A stretch of 64,000 nt of DNA from Bradysia coprophila. Lineage: Eukaryota > Arthropoda > Insecta > Diptera > Sciaridae. Position numbers and translations under genes: made by a program. The notes under the pieces were generated by a model that made no database searches, was not told the origin of the DNA, and worked only from the letters and a program-made list of their open reading frames with translations. The stretch is taken from NCBI RefSeq assembly GCF_014529535.1, contig NW_023503555.1, forward strand, positions 7,254,001 through 7,318,000. Reading direction: 5' to 3'. This document shows, in pieces, positions 14,473-26,895 of this stretch (its first letter is position 1; each line of letters begins with the position of its first letter).

Positions 14473-15967
14473 AATCTATTACATGGCGAAAAGGTCTAAG
14501 CAACTATAACGGAAAAGTTAGTATAACTTATGTAATGTGTTAACATGTGAGAGAGTTTCTAACGGACTTTGTAAAGAAACGTGACTGCTTCAAGCTACGA
14601 CTGTTTCCTTACGTCTTTGGAAGAAGTAGCTCAACCTATACAACTTTCTTACACATCTCATCTCCTTATAAAGGTTGAATTATGGTTTTTTTTACATTTT
14701 GCAGTTTAAAGGTGCAGTTGCCCTATCACCTTTCGTATAAATTCATTTTCACAGTTACAACGTCAGCATGTCAGTATGTTGGGATTGTCATTGTTAAGTA
14801 ATACTAATCAACATCTAATCAATTCATTGTAAAGTATGCACCCACAGCCTATCGCAGTAAAGCTACGATTCCTCATGCTTCAAAGGTAAATTCAAGTGAA
14901 GACAGCAAGACGCAGCGTTCTTGAAATAACAAAATGAAAATCAGCTTTGCATGTCTTTAAAGTTTCATGTAACTAGAGTTAAGGGGATCATTAATGCTCA
15001 TGCTGATTTCATTCGTTCTCTTAGCGCACGTGTTCCGAAAAAGAAACTTTTTTTCTTCATAAAATCAATCCGCCGAAATGGTTAAAAAAAAACCTTCCAT
15101 TCATAACTGAACCAATGAACCCGCGCGCATGGTAACATATATTTCAGATAAAATAATTAATTGCCTTATTTACATGTGGTTTAGGAATGTTAAAGAGTGT
15201 TATACAATTCACTAAATATCATGTACATAATAATAACGAGTTGACTGTATACGGCTTTGAATGTTCAAATAAAAACTGTTTTTTTTTTCTTTTCGTCTGA
15301 ATCACAAATTAGTTCATAGTATTTGGTGTCGCAGTGTCAGTTAACGTTAATTAACAGGAACGTGTTAATTGTGGAAACATTGTATGAAAGAAATAACGTC
15401 AATTAGCGTCGATTATACAATTGTTTTTGGTCGAGCCCCCTATCGAAGTCAGAAATCTTACTCAAAGGGCGATGAGAAAATAATGTTTTTTTGACGCTTT
15501 GTCTGATTTCGGGTCAGAAAAAAAAATTTTCTTCCCTCTTGTTTTGACAGGGGAGAAAATAGATATTTTCTACACCGAACTGTCACTTTTCTTCTTGTTG
15601 GAACAAATTGTGTGAAAAATTGACGTTTTGTTTCGTCGTAGATGTTAATCATATTTCGTACATATGGAAAACGATGTGTTCACCCCTGGAAGAAAAAAAG
15701 AAATTTGAACTCGAGCTATTGGTGACCCTCGATCTGCTGTGTCCTCAAAACTAAGCTCTAGAATTTCCTATTATTGTCCTATTATTTACAACGTCCCGAG
15801 ATAGGTCTCCAAAGAAATTTTTTTGAAGAGACTAAGAAACTAACAGAAATAACTGAACAACGTCCGGTAATTCACCTGCCGTATTTTTATTAAAATAAAG
15901 AAAATTTTAACAATTTTTCGCTACACTTTCGCTATTTCAGTGAGTCTCGAATACGACTATCATATTT

Positions 15968-16554
15968 GAATAGTTAAATGCAGAAACGAAACATGTCACA
16001 TTGGCGAATTATAAGAAAATGAATTTAGCCGCTTTCAAAGAGGCTGACGATATCAATACGATGTTAAAGTAGAGCGAGATGGAAAATCAAGTCGGGGTCT
16101 GCTGTCATTGATAATACAAAAGAATCTGACAGCAGACCCCGAGATGGATCAATAGGTTGTCGTTTCGCCATCTCTTTCACTTAAACCCTCTATAGACGTT
16201 TTTTATAGTTTAAAACCACAAACGTCATAAGCCTTTTCGAAACGGAGCAAAATAAATGAATATTTCATATTCATTGACTAAGGATTTTCAAATTGGCAAT
16301 TTTCAAGGATTTTCCGAATGTTTTCTAAGAATTTTCAGAGGATTTTTTTACTCGTTCTGGATGAATTTTAAAAGAACTCTTTTCAATTTTAAAAGATTTC
16401 TGTGAATTTGAGGATTTTCTGTCGTAAAATTTCGAAGGTTTTTCTCTTTGTCAGGAACTTTGCTTTTAATATTTGTCTCTCGTAAATGAATGAAATTTCA
16501 TTTTTTCTTATAATTCGCTAATATGACATACACTGTTTCTGTATTTAACTATTC
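15968..16554. mobile_element. TIR element of about 590 bp
   Basis: GAATAGTTAAATGCAGAAAC ... GCGAATTATAAGAAAA at 15968-16020 recurs reverse-complemented at 16500-16554 with few mismatches, giving terminal inverted repeats of about 53 bp. No ORF of note lies inside. Its interior contains the perfect hairpin at 16092-16142. Confidence 0.75.
16092..16142. repeat. Perfect 16 bp stem hairpin
   Basis: TCGGGGTCTGCTGTCA (16092-16107) and TGACAGCAGACCCCGA (16127-16142) are exact reverse complements around a 19 nt AT-rich loop. The GC-rich stem stands out in AT-rich DNA. Confidence 0.85.
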
Positions 16555-19500
16555 ACGTAACGGGTTAGTGAAGTCAGATTCAGACAGCATTGGCAAAATA
16601 GATTTTCAAAAAACCTATAGTTCTACTGACGGACCTGCTACTGAACTCGTTTAAACATAACGCCATGTGCCCATCATCGCTTCGCTATAAATGTTCTATT
16701 TCATTTAGTTCTCTATTATGTTTAGCCTCGTGGCTTAGACCTGCCGCAATCCGCATTCCTTAACTTATCTTTCTAATGTAATTTTTATCGGTATGTTGCT
16801 TCTCTTGATAACATAATTTACAGCTATACAAAACCATTGACATTCATAAACTAAACCAATAAAAATACGAGATACAGACAAGAAAATTACCGAACGACAA
16901 TGCGGCATATTGTCTTTTGTCGGACAAAATTATTCATAAGAAACAACAACTTTTATTCCCACGAACAAAAAAACAACCAACCGACACACTGTAGTTCGCG
17001 TCACACTGTCAGAATAAATTTAATTATTTGCTCCGAAAATAGTATCTTTATTGAACAAGTTTCAATGTGCTGGCCAATATTGGGAGTTGGTGAACGTTAC
17101 AACGGAGTGAAATGTGTTCAATATTTGAGATGTGGTTCAACCTAGTGCGGGGATAATAATAATCAATAATTTGGACAGATAAGTCAATGACTTTTGGAGA
17201 AATTAGGCTTTCATACATAATGCTGGATGTCGTCGTCTATAACGTTCCACATAAAGGAGAGGAAAATAATTGCGAGAAGGAAAAAAAACTGAATTCGAAG
17301 TACACTCAGAAGGTTATTGTAAATGTAAACATTTTCCGTCGCCTTGTTTATTGTCCCATGGCTGCTGTGGGTAGTTAGGGTTGGAGAAATTCCATTTTAA
17401 CATAATATATGCCTTTGCTTGCGTCGCATTTTCTTGACTGTAAAGTTCAATCGATATTTCGCATTCTTGGTCTGACTTCCTCAAGAGGAATGCATTCATT
17501 TAGTCGGAATGAAAAATTAATTAAATCACTGGCGTTGCACAATAAAAGCGAACATGTTCCAACGACACATAACATACACACAGCATGAGACATAGTTCGT
17601 GTGTTCATGTAAAGGAATTAATTGTACAAAAGATCTCGAATGTCGATAACTTTTTTTTGTCTTTTTTTTCACTTCAACGTACCTCCGGAATTTTGTCCGT
17701 AACTTTAATTTCACGTCTCAATTTAATTGCTTAACTAGATACGTCGGAGGCGGTTCGCGCCTACCTCACAAACGGTGTTTTAGATTAAAAAATATTTTGA
17801 TCGAATGAACGGAAATCTTAAATCGGAATATTTACCACACAAATAACACATGAACGCTGATGACAACGGCAGAAATTTCATTAATATTTTAACCTTTACC
17901 ACTTCAGGCGCAATTATGGATTAATGTGTCCCGAAAATGTGATTACAAAATTACTTTCCATGCGAGAAAAAAAAATGTTGCAGAAGTTTAATTCAGTTAG
18001 TTCTCTCTTTAATGGAAGCCCTTATCACTGACGACTTTCGTAACTTTTCTTAATCACTGTTTCCGCTTGATAAGTTTAATGATCTCTCTTGAATCGAAAT
18101 TTTATTTAATGGTAAGATTCCGCCATAAATTAAAATTATGATTTCAGATAAGTATTAAATGGTGCACGTGTAACAAAAAACCACTAGCCAACTAGAGGTC
18201 GAGTGATCACAAATGTCGTTACGCGAAATTACGCAACCTTTCGACTCGTATCCCAAATAAAATCTTATAAAACTGCACTACGCAACCTAATTTTCATGTG
18301 GGGTACTGTGGATCCGTTTCAGGTCATTTTAAACCGATTACCATGGTTTGAAACCTATGCCATGCGGTTACACTTACCGATACGAAAAACATTTGTTCTA
18401 CGACCTTTTGCAGGGTCCTATGTGTCATATGGTAGCCTAGTGTCTCAGCCGTCGTATTAAATCCAAATTCTTGTCAAAATCAAGTCATTCGATCTAATTG
18501 ACATATTAAATTGAAAAATAATATTTTTGTTGAAAGGCCTGTGTTGCCAGACAAATCTTAGATTTAGAATTTTCAACTTGTCTGCCATGATTACAAAAAT
18601 TTCATTCGTCATTTGGGACCACACTACTATCATTTTGACACCAATTCTGATTTTCAATGATGGGTGACAGCCTAGAAATACACTATAGGGCTCTTGTTGA
18701 ACGAGTCGTTAGTAGGCTCTTAGGGATCAAAAGTCCAAGAACAATTGTTTTTCGTATTAATGCACTAATTTGGCAAATATTTTGAACCTTACGATAGACT
18801 CAAAACGCCGATGGAGCACAGCCTTATTTGTAAGCGACTTTTAATTATTAATTTTCTGAGTCAGTGACAATTTTTGTGAAAATATTTTCCTACATTTTCC
18901 CACAATTTTCTTTAAAAACTAGGGAAATTCGAGGAAAATTTGGAAAAATTCAAGAAAAGATGCGACGAAGTCCCAAAAATAGTGCCTGCCCTTTTCCCTT
19001 AGTTATTGAAAGTAAAAGATTCTTGTATTTCAACTTTCAACACAAAACGATACTTTAAACAAAGAAGTAGTAGATTTAATGATCAGATTGTGATATGGTT
19101 GTCGCTTTTTAATATTACGATTTACGATTTATCTGAGCGGGTGAACGATTGGCATGAATAACTAGAAAACTTTGCGTATAAAGACTTGAAATGACAATAT
19201 TTGCAAGTATGTAGACTCCGTCGAATTCATTTAAATACACTTATACACTTATTGAGAAAAAGTCCATCGACCGCTTGACCTACAAGTTTTGTTCGAAAAA
19301 AAACGAACTGAAAATTTTCAAATGCAAAATAGTTTAAACCCGGTTATACATACACGTCTAGTTGCAATAATTTCTCCGTCGCAATATAAAAATTCAAGGA
19401 ATTCCTAGCATGTGATCCGAAATTTAACTGATGTGTTTACCATTGAAAATATATGTGGAAGACTTCGCTAAAATCAAATACAATTTAGCATTTCCGTCAA

Positions 19501-21787
19501 TTTAACGTTGATGACATAAAATTAACTTTTCTTTGAACAACATCAACAACGAAAACCTATATCGAATTGGTTCCATTTATTGTGACTGAACCACTGAACG
19601 GACTGAACAGACATAGCCGGTGGATCAAATGTTTGAATTGGTTCGAGTTTATCTGGTATAGAAATGACTTGACCACCTTTATTATCGATGGCATTGGGTT
19701 TCGCAAGATGGGAAACGTACTGGTCTAGGAAAGTTGGAAATTACATTCCGAGGGTGGTTAGAGTGTAGTGAGTACCACAACAAAGTCTTCGAATGTTTCA
19801 GCGGAAGTGACAAAATTACTATTTTCTCGCCTGCATTGTCAAAATGAATATTCTTCCAGAGATGAACACAACATTGCGTGTTTCTACGAAGTGGTTTTAC
19901 TGCGAATCGAAACCAATTCGTTAAAGTATTTTCGAAAACAAAAGCAAAGGTGACAGCTCGGTGGAGAAAATTTCTATTTCATTCTCCGTCAAAACAAGAG
20001 GGGAGAAAGTAGACATTTTCTCACGGAACTTTCAACAGACGAAATGTCAACAAAACCTCTTTTTCTAATGATCTTTGGAGTTGAGAAAATAAGGTTAGTC
20101 ACACCGTACAAATAAAAAATCATTTAAAAATGGAAATTGAAAGTAAAACGAGAAAATTACTCTTCAGGACAAATGAAAACTATGTCGACTTGTACCGGTT
20201 AATAACCACTATAAACTGGTAACAACAGCACTACTTGTAGATTAACAATCGAATTAAGTAAAGTAAATCAATGCCCCATTACGAAATGGATTTCTTCAGA
20301 TTTAATCTCCCATCAACCTTATCGCATCATTCTTACGTTGTACTTGAAATTCTTTTCAATAAAAATTGACATTATCGTCAAACCATAGGTATAAGTGCTC
20401 CAACAACGAACGATAACGTCGCCGACGAATGCTTTTATCGCTACTTGTATAGGGTAGCAATAATTTTTCTCTCTCTCCCTGCTGTTTTCTACTGTTTTGG
20501 TTACATTTTCTGTACACGAGAAAGCAAGCAACGTTCCTCGATTTAATATATATGACGTTGACGTCAAAAGAGCAAAAGACCAACAAAAAAAGAATTTTAT
20601 AAACAAATCGTAAACAAATATGTTGCATGATTTGCTACTTGCCAATTCATCAAAAAAATTTTTTTTTTTGATTTACGACAATGAAAATAGCGCTGAATAT
20701 TTAGATAAGAGAACGTCATGTGTTTAGGAATGTGTTGCTAATTCAAATTACATCGACAGACATTGCTTTTTAGACGGACAGAATGTACAAAAGCATTGAA
20801 CAAAGTCAGAGTCAGATTTTTTATCGGCTAGAGCGAGAAAAAGCGTCATGTTACTTAACATTTCGTTAACAGAGGGAGTTCCTACTTGCTACAACTAATC
20901 GTTAATTGAAAAGGTTGATGCAGTTGATGTATAGTAACTGGGTCTATTTTCGGAAAATCGATTCTTGAAAATCCTCAAAACCTTGGGAAATTCCTGAAAT
21001 TTGGAACTTCTTTCAGGTCAAAACAATTTAACTTGATGTTGGGGCAAACTACAAAGATTTGGGTAATCAAAAATTTATGAGCAATACTTCAACAAGAGGT
21101 TTTTAAAATTGCACTACTAGCATCAGCTTCCAACCATCTTGCGTTACCATTGGAACCGTTTCTGATTATGGTGATCAAATACTTTTGGTTGGATGTTTAA
21201 TTAATCACTATAGAAGTATATGCTGGAGGTGTAGTTATATACAAGTAGCGATAAGCCGACGAAATCACGCGCCGCAATTGATCGGAAACCATAGTTTTTT
21301 AGTTCTCTATGAGCAGACCTTGTAAACAGGTCTAGGGATAGAAATGATGCTTTGCTCGCATACGACCTGTTTTGAATTGATGTGTACGAAGGCGGCGTTA
21401 ACTCTCTCACTTTATTTTGCTCTTTTTGTTTTTTGGTTTTTTCAGTTTTTCGTATCATAAAGCGTGTAAAATTGTGTTCATCATATGGAGAGAAACCACG
21501 AAATTACAGTTTACGGGTGAATTCGTAAAGGAGAATGGAGTTTACAAACTAAGGGTAAAATCTATGACAATTTAGTACTTTTCTTCATCAAAAGTCTGCT
21601 GTCACTGAATTATTTTTTATTGAACAAACTTCACTGCAGTGACATTTCATGTGAAGTTTTTACACAAAAAAATAGTTCAGTCAGATTGAAGTACCATGCT
21701 TTGCATGCTTTGTTTACACTTCAAACAAACATAAATGCTTTGATTTGCAAATGTATTTTGTACTAAAATGAACAAAATAACTATTAT

Positions 21788-21980
21788 GCAGAGAAATAAT
21801 AAGTTGGTACGCCTGTGGGTGGCGAGATAGAAGGAACATGTGAATGACAGTTGGCTCCTATAGGAGACAATGTGAGAGAGTTACATACGAATTCTCTTAC
21901 ATTCTTTCTCATAGGAGCCAACTGTCATTCATATGTTCCTTCTATCTCGTCACAGGCATACCAACTTATCATTTCTCTGC
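21788..21980. mobile_element. Foldback element of about 193 bp
   Basis: The ends are GCAGAGAAAT and ATTTCTCTGC. Arms of about 85-90 bp pair through AAGTTGGTA..CCTGTG, CGAGATAGAAGGAACAT and GAATGACAGTTGGCTCCTAT, with only scattered mismatches. The central ORF of 64 codons reads through the palindrome and is not a gene candidate. Confidence 0.85.
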
Positions 21981-23262
21981 AATTATGCTATTAGTAAATG
22001 AGGTTCTTTTGCACACTAGATGTGACATTTTCGAGTAATTTGACACGTCATGTGCCGGTGCCCAAAAACAACCCCATTTCCAAACGTGTTAGCAACAAAT
22101 TCATAGAACAGCGACATTGACACATATTGGGTATCACCACAGTTGTATTTTTTTAGGCACATATGACAAATTTGGTATATTTTGAATGGTTACAGGTCAG
22201 CCTATGACGAAATAATGAACGTAGGCTGGAACGAGAAGATAGACACTCGCCAGAGCTGATCAAAGTACAGATATAAGTTCAGCTCTAGGAGAAAACATTT
22301 TAATAAAATATTGTAAATTTGGGCTTAAACTAATCGTGAGGTGACGTCCTTTCATAATCATGAATAAAATTCCATGTGCATTGACTTGTCGAAAAAAAGT
22401 TGTTCAGCCCCACTGTGCTTTGTTGTTAACACGTTGGTAAATAGGGGCTTGCGCCAAACAACGCAACACTAACTAGTTAACAAAATAGCTATCAATTAAA
22501 CGGACTCAAAAATTGAATCATGTTCAATTTTTTTTATCGTCTGTGCGATTCGTGCTTTCAGTTTTTTTTTACTTCTTCTCCGTTTAGAGAGTTACAACTG
22601 CAATTGATTGAAATTTGTCACGTCATTTTTTCAACCAATAGCAATTCCTACCGGCGCTCTCAGTTGTATTTCAAGCCTCATCCTTAAAACAAAAAACTAT
22701 GACGAGAGGGGAGAATCGACCAGATAGTGAAAGAAGATTCAGTATCAATTTAAACGATCGTCGATAAAGACAAATTATTTATTTATCGGATATTGTCAGC
22801 ACACCAAAGAGTTGCCTGTGACGAGCATTACTGTTCCTATATTTATTTAACATCCTGAACGGTAAAATTCATAAATTAATACGATACATTCACTTGAAAT
22901 GGCAATAATATGTCGTTTATATCAACGTAAATTACAGAATGTGCTTTCAACTGATTCTTGTTGTGTACGATCCGTTCTGTGTTTTGTCGAAATTTCCTTT
23001 TGTGTTGACAAGACAATTGATCTCTTTCATCTAACAACAAAGAATGGCTACACAGACGTCCCGCGTGGTCACTTTTACTTTGATGTTAAAATTGATTTTT
23101 GATTTGATCAGACCATAGTCTTTAGTTGATCCAAAAGTTAATTCATTGATTATTCGAGTTTCGATCTTTCGCTGACCATGTTAAGGTCTCTGCCACACTT
23201 TCACTTCATTAATTGAATCATCAGTTCTGAGTTATTGAGTTCACAAGTCCTTAAGGATCGAA

Positions 23263-23296
23263 TATAAATACATTTTTCCACTAGCTGCCTTTCAGT
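23263..23296 (+). promoter_or_regulatory. Core promoter of the LOR gene (TATA + Inr)
   Basis: TATAAATA at 23263-23270 is followed by an arthropod-type initiator TCAGT at 23292-23296. The spacing from the TATA start to the initiator A is 31 bp, which is canonical. This predicts a 5' UTR of about 69 nt with no intron before the ATG at 23363. Confidence 0.75.
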
Positions 23297-23362
23297 ACAG
23301 ATTTTCTCGTAAAATCTCGTTTCAGATTAAAAATTTCGATCAAATTTCAACAAGACATCGTT

Positions 23363-23968
23363 ATGGGAGTAAATCAGTCAATACCAGATGCACCATCAAC
23401 GATCTACTCATCATCGTTTCCAATATGCGGTACTGAACGTCGATTCTGTCTACCACACAATGTTGAACTTCATATCAAGGAGAGATCCACATCCATGTCT
23501 GGTGGTGATTTCAAAGTGATGGACGCCAACGATAATAACATAGTCTACTTTCGGTGTGAGGGTCGTGTAATGAGTTCGGAAAAATATTTAAGAGATGGTG
23601 CGGGTGCACTTGTTCTCAAACGTTGCAGCAGCAATAGAATCAAAATATTTGCTGATGATGGAAGCGCACCTAAAGTCTGTAAATTCAAATCGACACATGC
23701 GTCGCTTTTGAGTCCTGCTAAAGTGTCGACAGTATTTCACAATGTCTTCAATGGAATCGAACATGAACTGATGTTGAAATGCTCCACTAGTAATAAAAGT
23801 ACGGCGATTTGGTTGTGTGATGTGGAAACAAGGGAACGCTTCCCACTAGCCCGTATTTTCAAACCTATCATGAGACAATGTGGAAATGATTTTATAATGG
23901 AAGTGGCTGCTAACGTCGACATAGCTATTTGTGTTATTATGTGCATTGATTTAGTCGAGCGTTGTTAA
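23363..23968 (+). CDS. LURP-one-related (LOR/tubby-fold) protein
   Basis: An intronless 201 aa protein. The order FKVMDANDNNIVYFRCEG (near residues 50-67), LRDGAGALVLK (about 77-87), a central variable part, AIWLCDVETRERFPLARIF and the C-terminal VAANVDIAICVIMCIDL follows the LURP-one-related (DUF567) family. In those tubby-like beta-barrels the last hydrophobic helix sits inside the barrel; that is family knowledge. The N-terminus MGVNQS fits the N-myristoylation pattern MGxxxS, so membrane attachment is likely (inference). The start is supported by the TATA/Inr pair 70-100 bp upstream and by the absence of an alternative upstream ATG in frame. An ATTAAA poly(A) signal lies at 24173. The biochemical function of animal LOR proteins is not known to me. 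Family assignment rests on motif order, not on a search. Confidence 0.8.
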   Translation: MGVNQSIPDAPSTIYSSSFPICGTERRFCLPHNVELHIKERSTSMSGGDFKVMDANDNNIVYFRCEGRVMSSEKYLRDGAGALVLKRCSSNRIKIFADDGSAPKVCKFKSTHASLLSPAKVSTVFHNVFNGIEHELMLKCSTSNKSTAIWLCDVETRERFPLARIFKPIMRQCGNDFIMEVAANVDIAICVIMCIDLVERC

Positions 23969-24172
23969 AGATAGAAAAACTAAAAAAAAAAAATGTTTTC
24001 GGCGATTAGTGTTTCGAAAGAAAAAGTTTAATATTTAAGTTCTGTACTTTAGGTTAGTGTTAAGTGACGACGAAAGTGAATTAACGTTAAAAGCGTTTTC
24101 AAAGTTCACTTCCTATCAAGGATTAAGGATTGTCTTGCAAATTTGCAATTTGCGTTCTAAACATTTTGAGAA

Positions 24173-24178
24173 ATTAAA
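24173..24178 (+). terminator. Probable poly(A) signal of the LOR gene
   Basis: ATTAAA lies about 205 bp after the LOR stop codon, in an AT-rich 3' flank. It is the first recognised variant signal on this strand. Confidence 0.45.
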
Positions 24179-24308
24179 GTAAGAGATAACCGAGTAAAGC
24201 TTGTCCAGTGTCCTTTCATTTCATTACAGAAGAAACTTTGACATGCGTGCGGATCGAAAGTCGTTCTTTTCATCCAAATGCCACCAACTTTCGATGTTCT
24301 TAGCACTC

Positions 24309-24417
24309 GGGATAAAAAGGTGAAAAGTCATGTTTTCGTGTTTTTATTGACCTCGGCTACGCCTCGGCCTCGGATCAACAAATTTCACACGAAAGCTCTA
24401 CTTTCAATTTTTATCCC
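24309..24417. repeat. Palindromic copy of the GACCTCG..GATCAAC family
   Basis: GGGATAAAAAGGTGAAAAGT ... TTTTCGTG at the left pairs with CACACGAAAG ... CTTTCAATTTTTATCCC at the right. The centre is TTATTGACCTCGGCTACGCC followed by TCGGATCAAC. It sits shortly downstream of the LOR gene. Confidence 0.75.
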
Positions 24418-25638
24418 TATTCTTGTAAAGTACGTTACATAATCTGGGATAAAACTTGTCATCTAATCAGCAACTATCAACACTACCACACAATGTAGCT
24501 ACCGGACCCTAAAAAATGATTCCCGAATTGCAGGTTTGATAATGGAACATCCCGCACACATCAAGCGAATCATATTGGAATGAGTTACGTAATCCATATT
24601 GTTAAAATTACTATCGACATCTGTGTCAGTTCAGCACATTCCAATTTATTGTAGAAGCAAAAAAAAACTTTTTTTTATCTCATTTCGCACTACAACAATT
24701 CCAATGTCGTTCAGCGAAATTCAATTCCGACTTAATAATGCATCGTTGATGGATATCTCATATAATTCTGATTGTGTTGACTTTATTGTAACCACTTTAG
24801 ATAACTGAATGAGTGAGTAGCTGGAATAGCGAAATATTAAAGAGTGTTTATCATAAGTATGCAAACAAATTGATCTATCAAATCGACTCGTAATACGTAT
24901 CGCCTGACTATATAATGACACGAAGAAAAAAAACTGCATTCACAATTCCAGGGACAACGAATCAATTTGTCCTCAAATGGTTTTAGTTTTAGTTTTAGAA
25001 ATAGGTTTTTGTAGACAAATTGGAACGGAGAAATTTTAAGGTCGTCGGGGGCGCCTGTATCGGTCAAATTAATTCCGAAATGATACGTTTGCACTGCCAT
25101 ACCGATTTTGTTTTATTATAACGAGAATGCGTCATCTCACTCAAGTCCCTTTTAAACAGTTTTCTGTCATGCGATTCAATTCAATATTCATAAAGGTAAA
25201 AAGGTTAAAAGTGAATCACCGAAAATGAGAAAGACCGCGGCGCCCTATTATAACTAAGAATGAGAATACAAGAAGCATTGGGGGAAAACAATCAGTTTTG
25301 TAACTTAAGGCGGATTTTTCCTGATAACGTGTAGCTGGAAATTTAACTTCGACTGGACCAATGGTAAGTACTTGACAACCTATTAACTCAACAGCTTTTA
25401 TAGACTGCGGACCTATGTGAATCACAGTTCCTCCTAATCTGACCGATTTTGAACAGCGAGAAAAACATTAGTTTTACAACTTCGGTCTTTCAGTGCTCGG
25501 AGGATCGTAACGAGAGTAGGGCCTAGTGCTTATCTGAGCCGTCACACAACGTTGAAAAATTGTGTAAGCTTCCACATCAATTTCCATCAGTTCTAGTAAC
25601 TTTTAAAAGAGACTCATTTAACCTGCTGACCTGCAATA

Positions 25639-25836
25639 CTCGTCAGTTGACGTCAGTGAAATTTAATATGAATTTGTATCAGCTGCTTTTCTGATGATCC
25701 TCTAATACAAACAAAACTGCTGATACGATTTTAAACGCGCATGTTAGTGGTATAACACCGTATCAAAGACGGATGATTTGTTTGTGAAAAACAGCTGAAG
25801 CAAATTCATGTCTAAATTTCACTGACATCCACTGTA
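25639..25836. mobile_element. Foldback of the CAGCTG-core family
   Basis: GACGTCAGTGAAATTTAATATGAATTTG at the left is an imperfect inverted copy of CAAATTCATGTCTAAATTTCACTGACATC at the right, which ends CACTGTAAG. The interior GAAAAACAGCTGAAGCAAATTCATG matches 31151-31178 closely. Confidence 0.7.
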
Positions 25837-26639
25837 AGAAACACGTCTTAGCACTCAGTCTAACCAGTTGAGTGTTCCAATAAGAAAGAATCCAATACGC
25901 GCACACAACTCACTCTGATAAATGATCTGTGCGGCCCAGGGTATCGACAAGCGATTTATTTGTCGATGGAATGCCTTACAATTCAATGCATCTGATGCTT
26001 TGATGTATACAATAAACAAAACAAACGGAAAACAATTTACGAAGTTGCTGATCTGACTTATAAATATATATACGAACACTCTCTCGTTCTTCCCTCTTTC
26101 TCTTTCTATCAATTCCATTGGCAATAACCGTCAAATCCATTTTCAATATCAAAATCGTATAAACGAGAAATTATCACACACCAAAACAAGGAATGACACT
26201 CATCGAATGTTTCGCTTCATTTGATGTTATTGTGCAAGACAAAATCATGTGCGGACGTTAAGAATGAGAATTATAACATTGATAATGTGCGAAGATCGCG
26301 ACTTGTTTTATGTGCACATAGTACTCATACAGAATACAGGCTTTTTATTGTGCACCGTTACATCATGCGTTTTTTTTGTCTCTCCCCGAACGGAGAGAGA
26401 GATACACAAGGAAAAACTTCTTAATTTGTAAGTTTAATAAGAATGACGACAATGATTCCGATCCGATACCGTTTTTATAGAAATGATGATTACTCAGAAT
26501 ATGTACGTAAATTAGCTAAGTTAAATGATTCAAGGTTGGGTGTAAAGTGCATGTCACAATAACTTTGAACATATTTTGTTGTCTTGCGGACAGAAAACGA
26601 CTCATTACCGTCTCGCTCAGTTTTTCGCATTTTCTGGCA

Positions 26640-26895
26640 GCAACACAACAAAGTATCGTACTGTCAATTGATGGGCAATCTTTTTGTTGAGACGTGTGGG
26701 AAGGTTGTATTTCGAGGCGAAGGCGAGGATGTATCACATACGTCAAAACAAAAAATTTTGCCGCAAGACAGTAAAGTTTCTTGCTGGGAAATGTTTTGTT
26801 TCAACGTGTGGAATGCATTCCTCGCCTTCGGCTATAAATACACACACGTCTCAAAAAATTGTTATCAAGACACTACGGTACTATTATTGTTGCCA
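26640..26895. mobile_element. Foldback of the GAGACGTGTG family
   Basis: TTGTTGAGACGTGTGG ... GGCGAAGGCGAGGATG on the left pairs with CATTCCTCGCCTTCGGC ... CACACGTCTCAAAAAATT on the right. Outer parts (AGTA.CGTACTGTC) also pair, giving arms of about 120 bp. The phrase TACTGTCTTGCTGGGACA plus GGGGAGGTTGTATTTCGA at 54477-54526 and 62995-63044 is a related fragment upstream of both F-box copies. Confidence 0.7.

Noticed and set aside
21844..22038. 64-codon ORF with Cys and Arg
   Set aside because: It reads through the centre of the 21788-21980 palindrome.
25216..25425. Minus-strand ORF with protein-like composition (GCQVLTIGPVEVKF)
   Set aside because: Too short, no partner exons and no recognised family; left uncalled.
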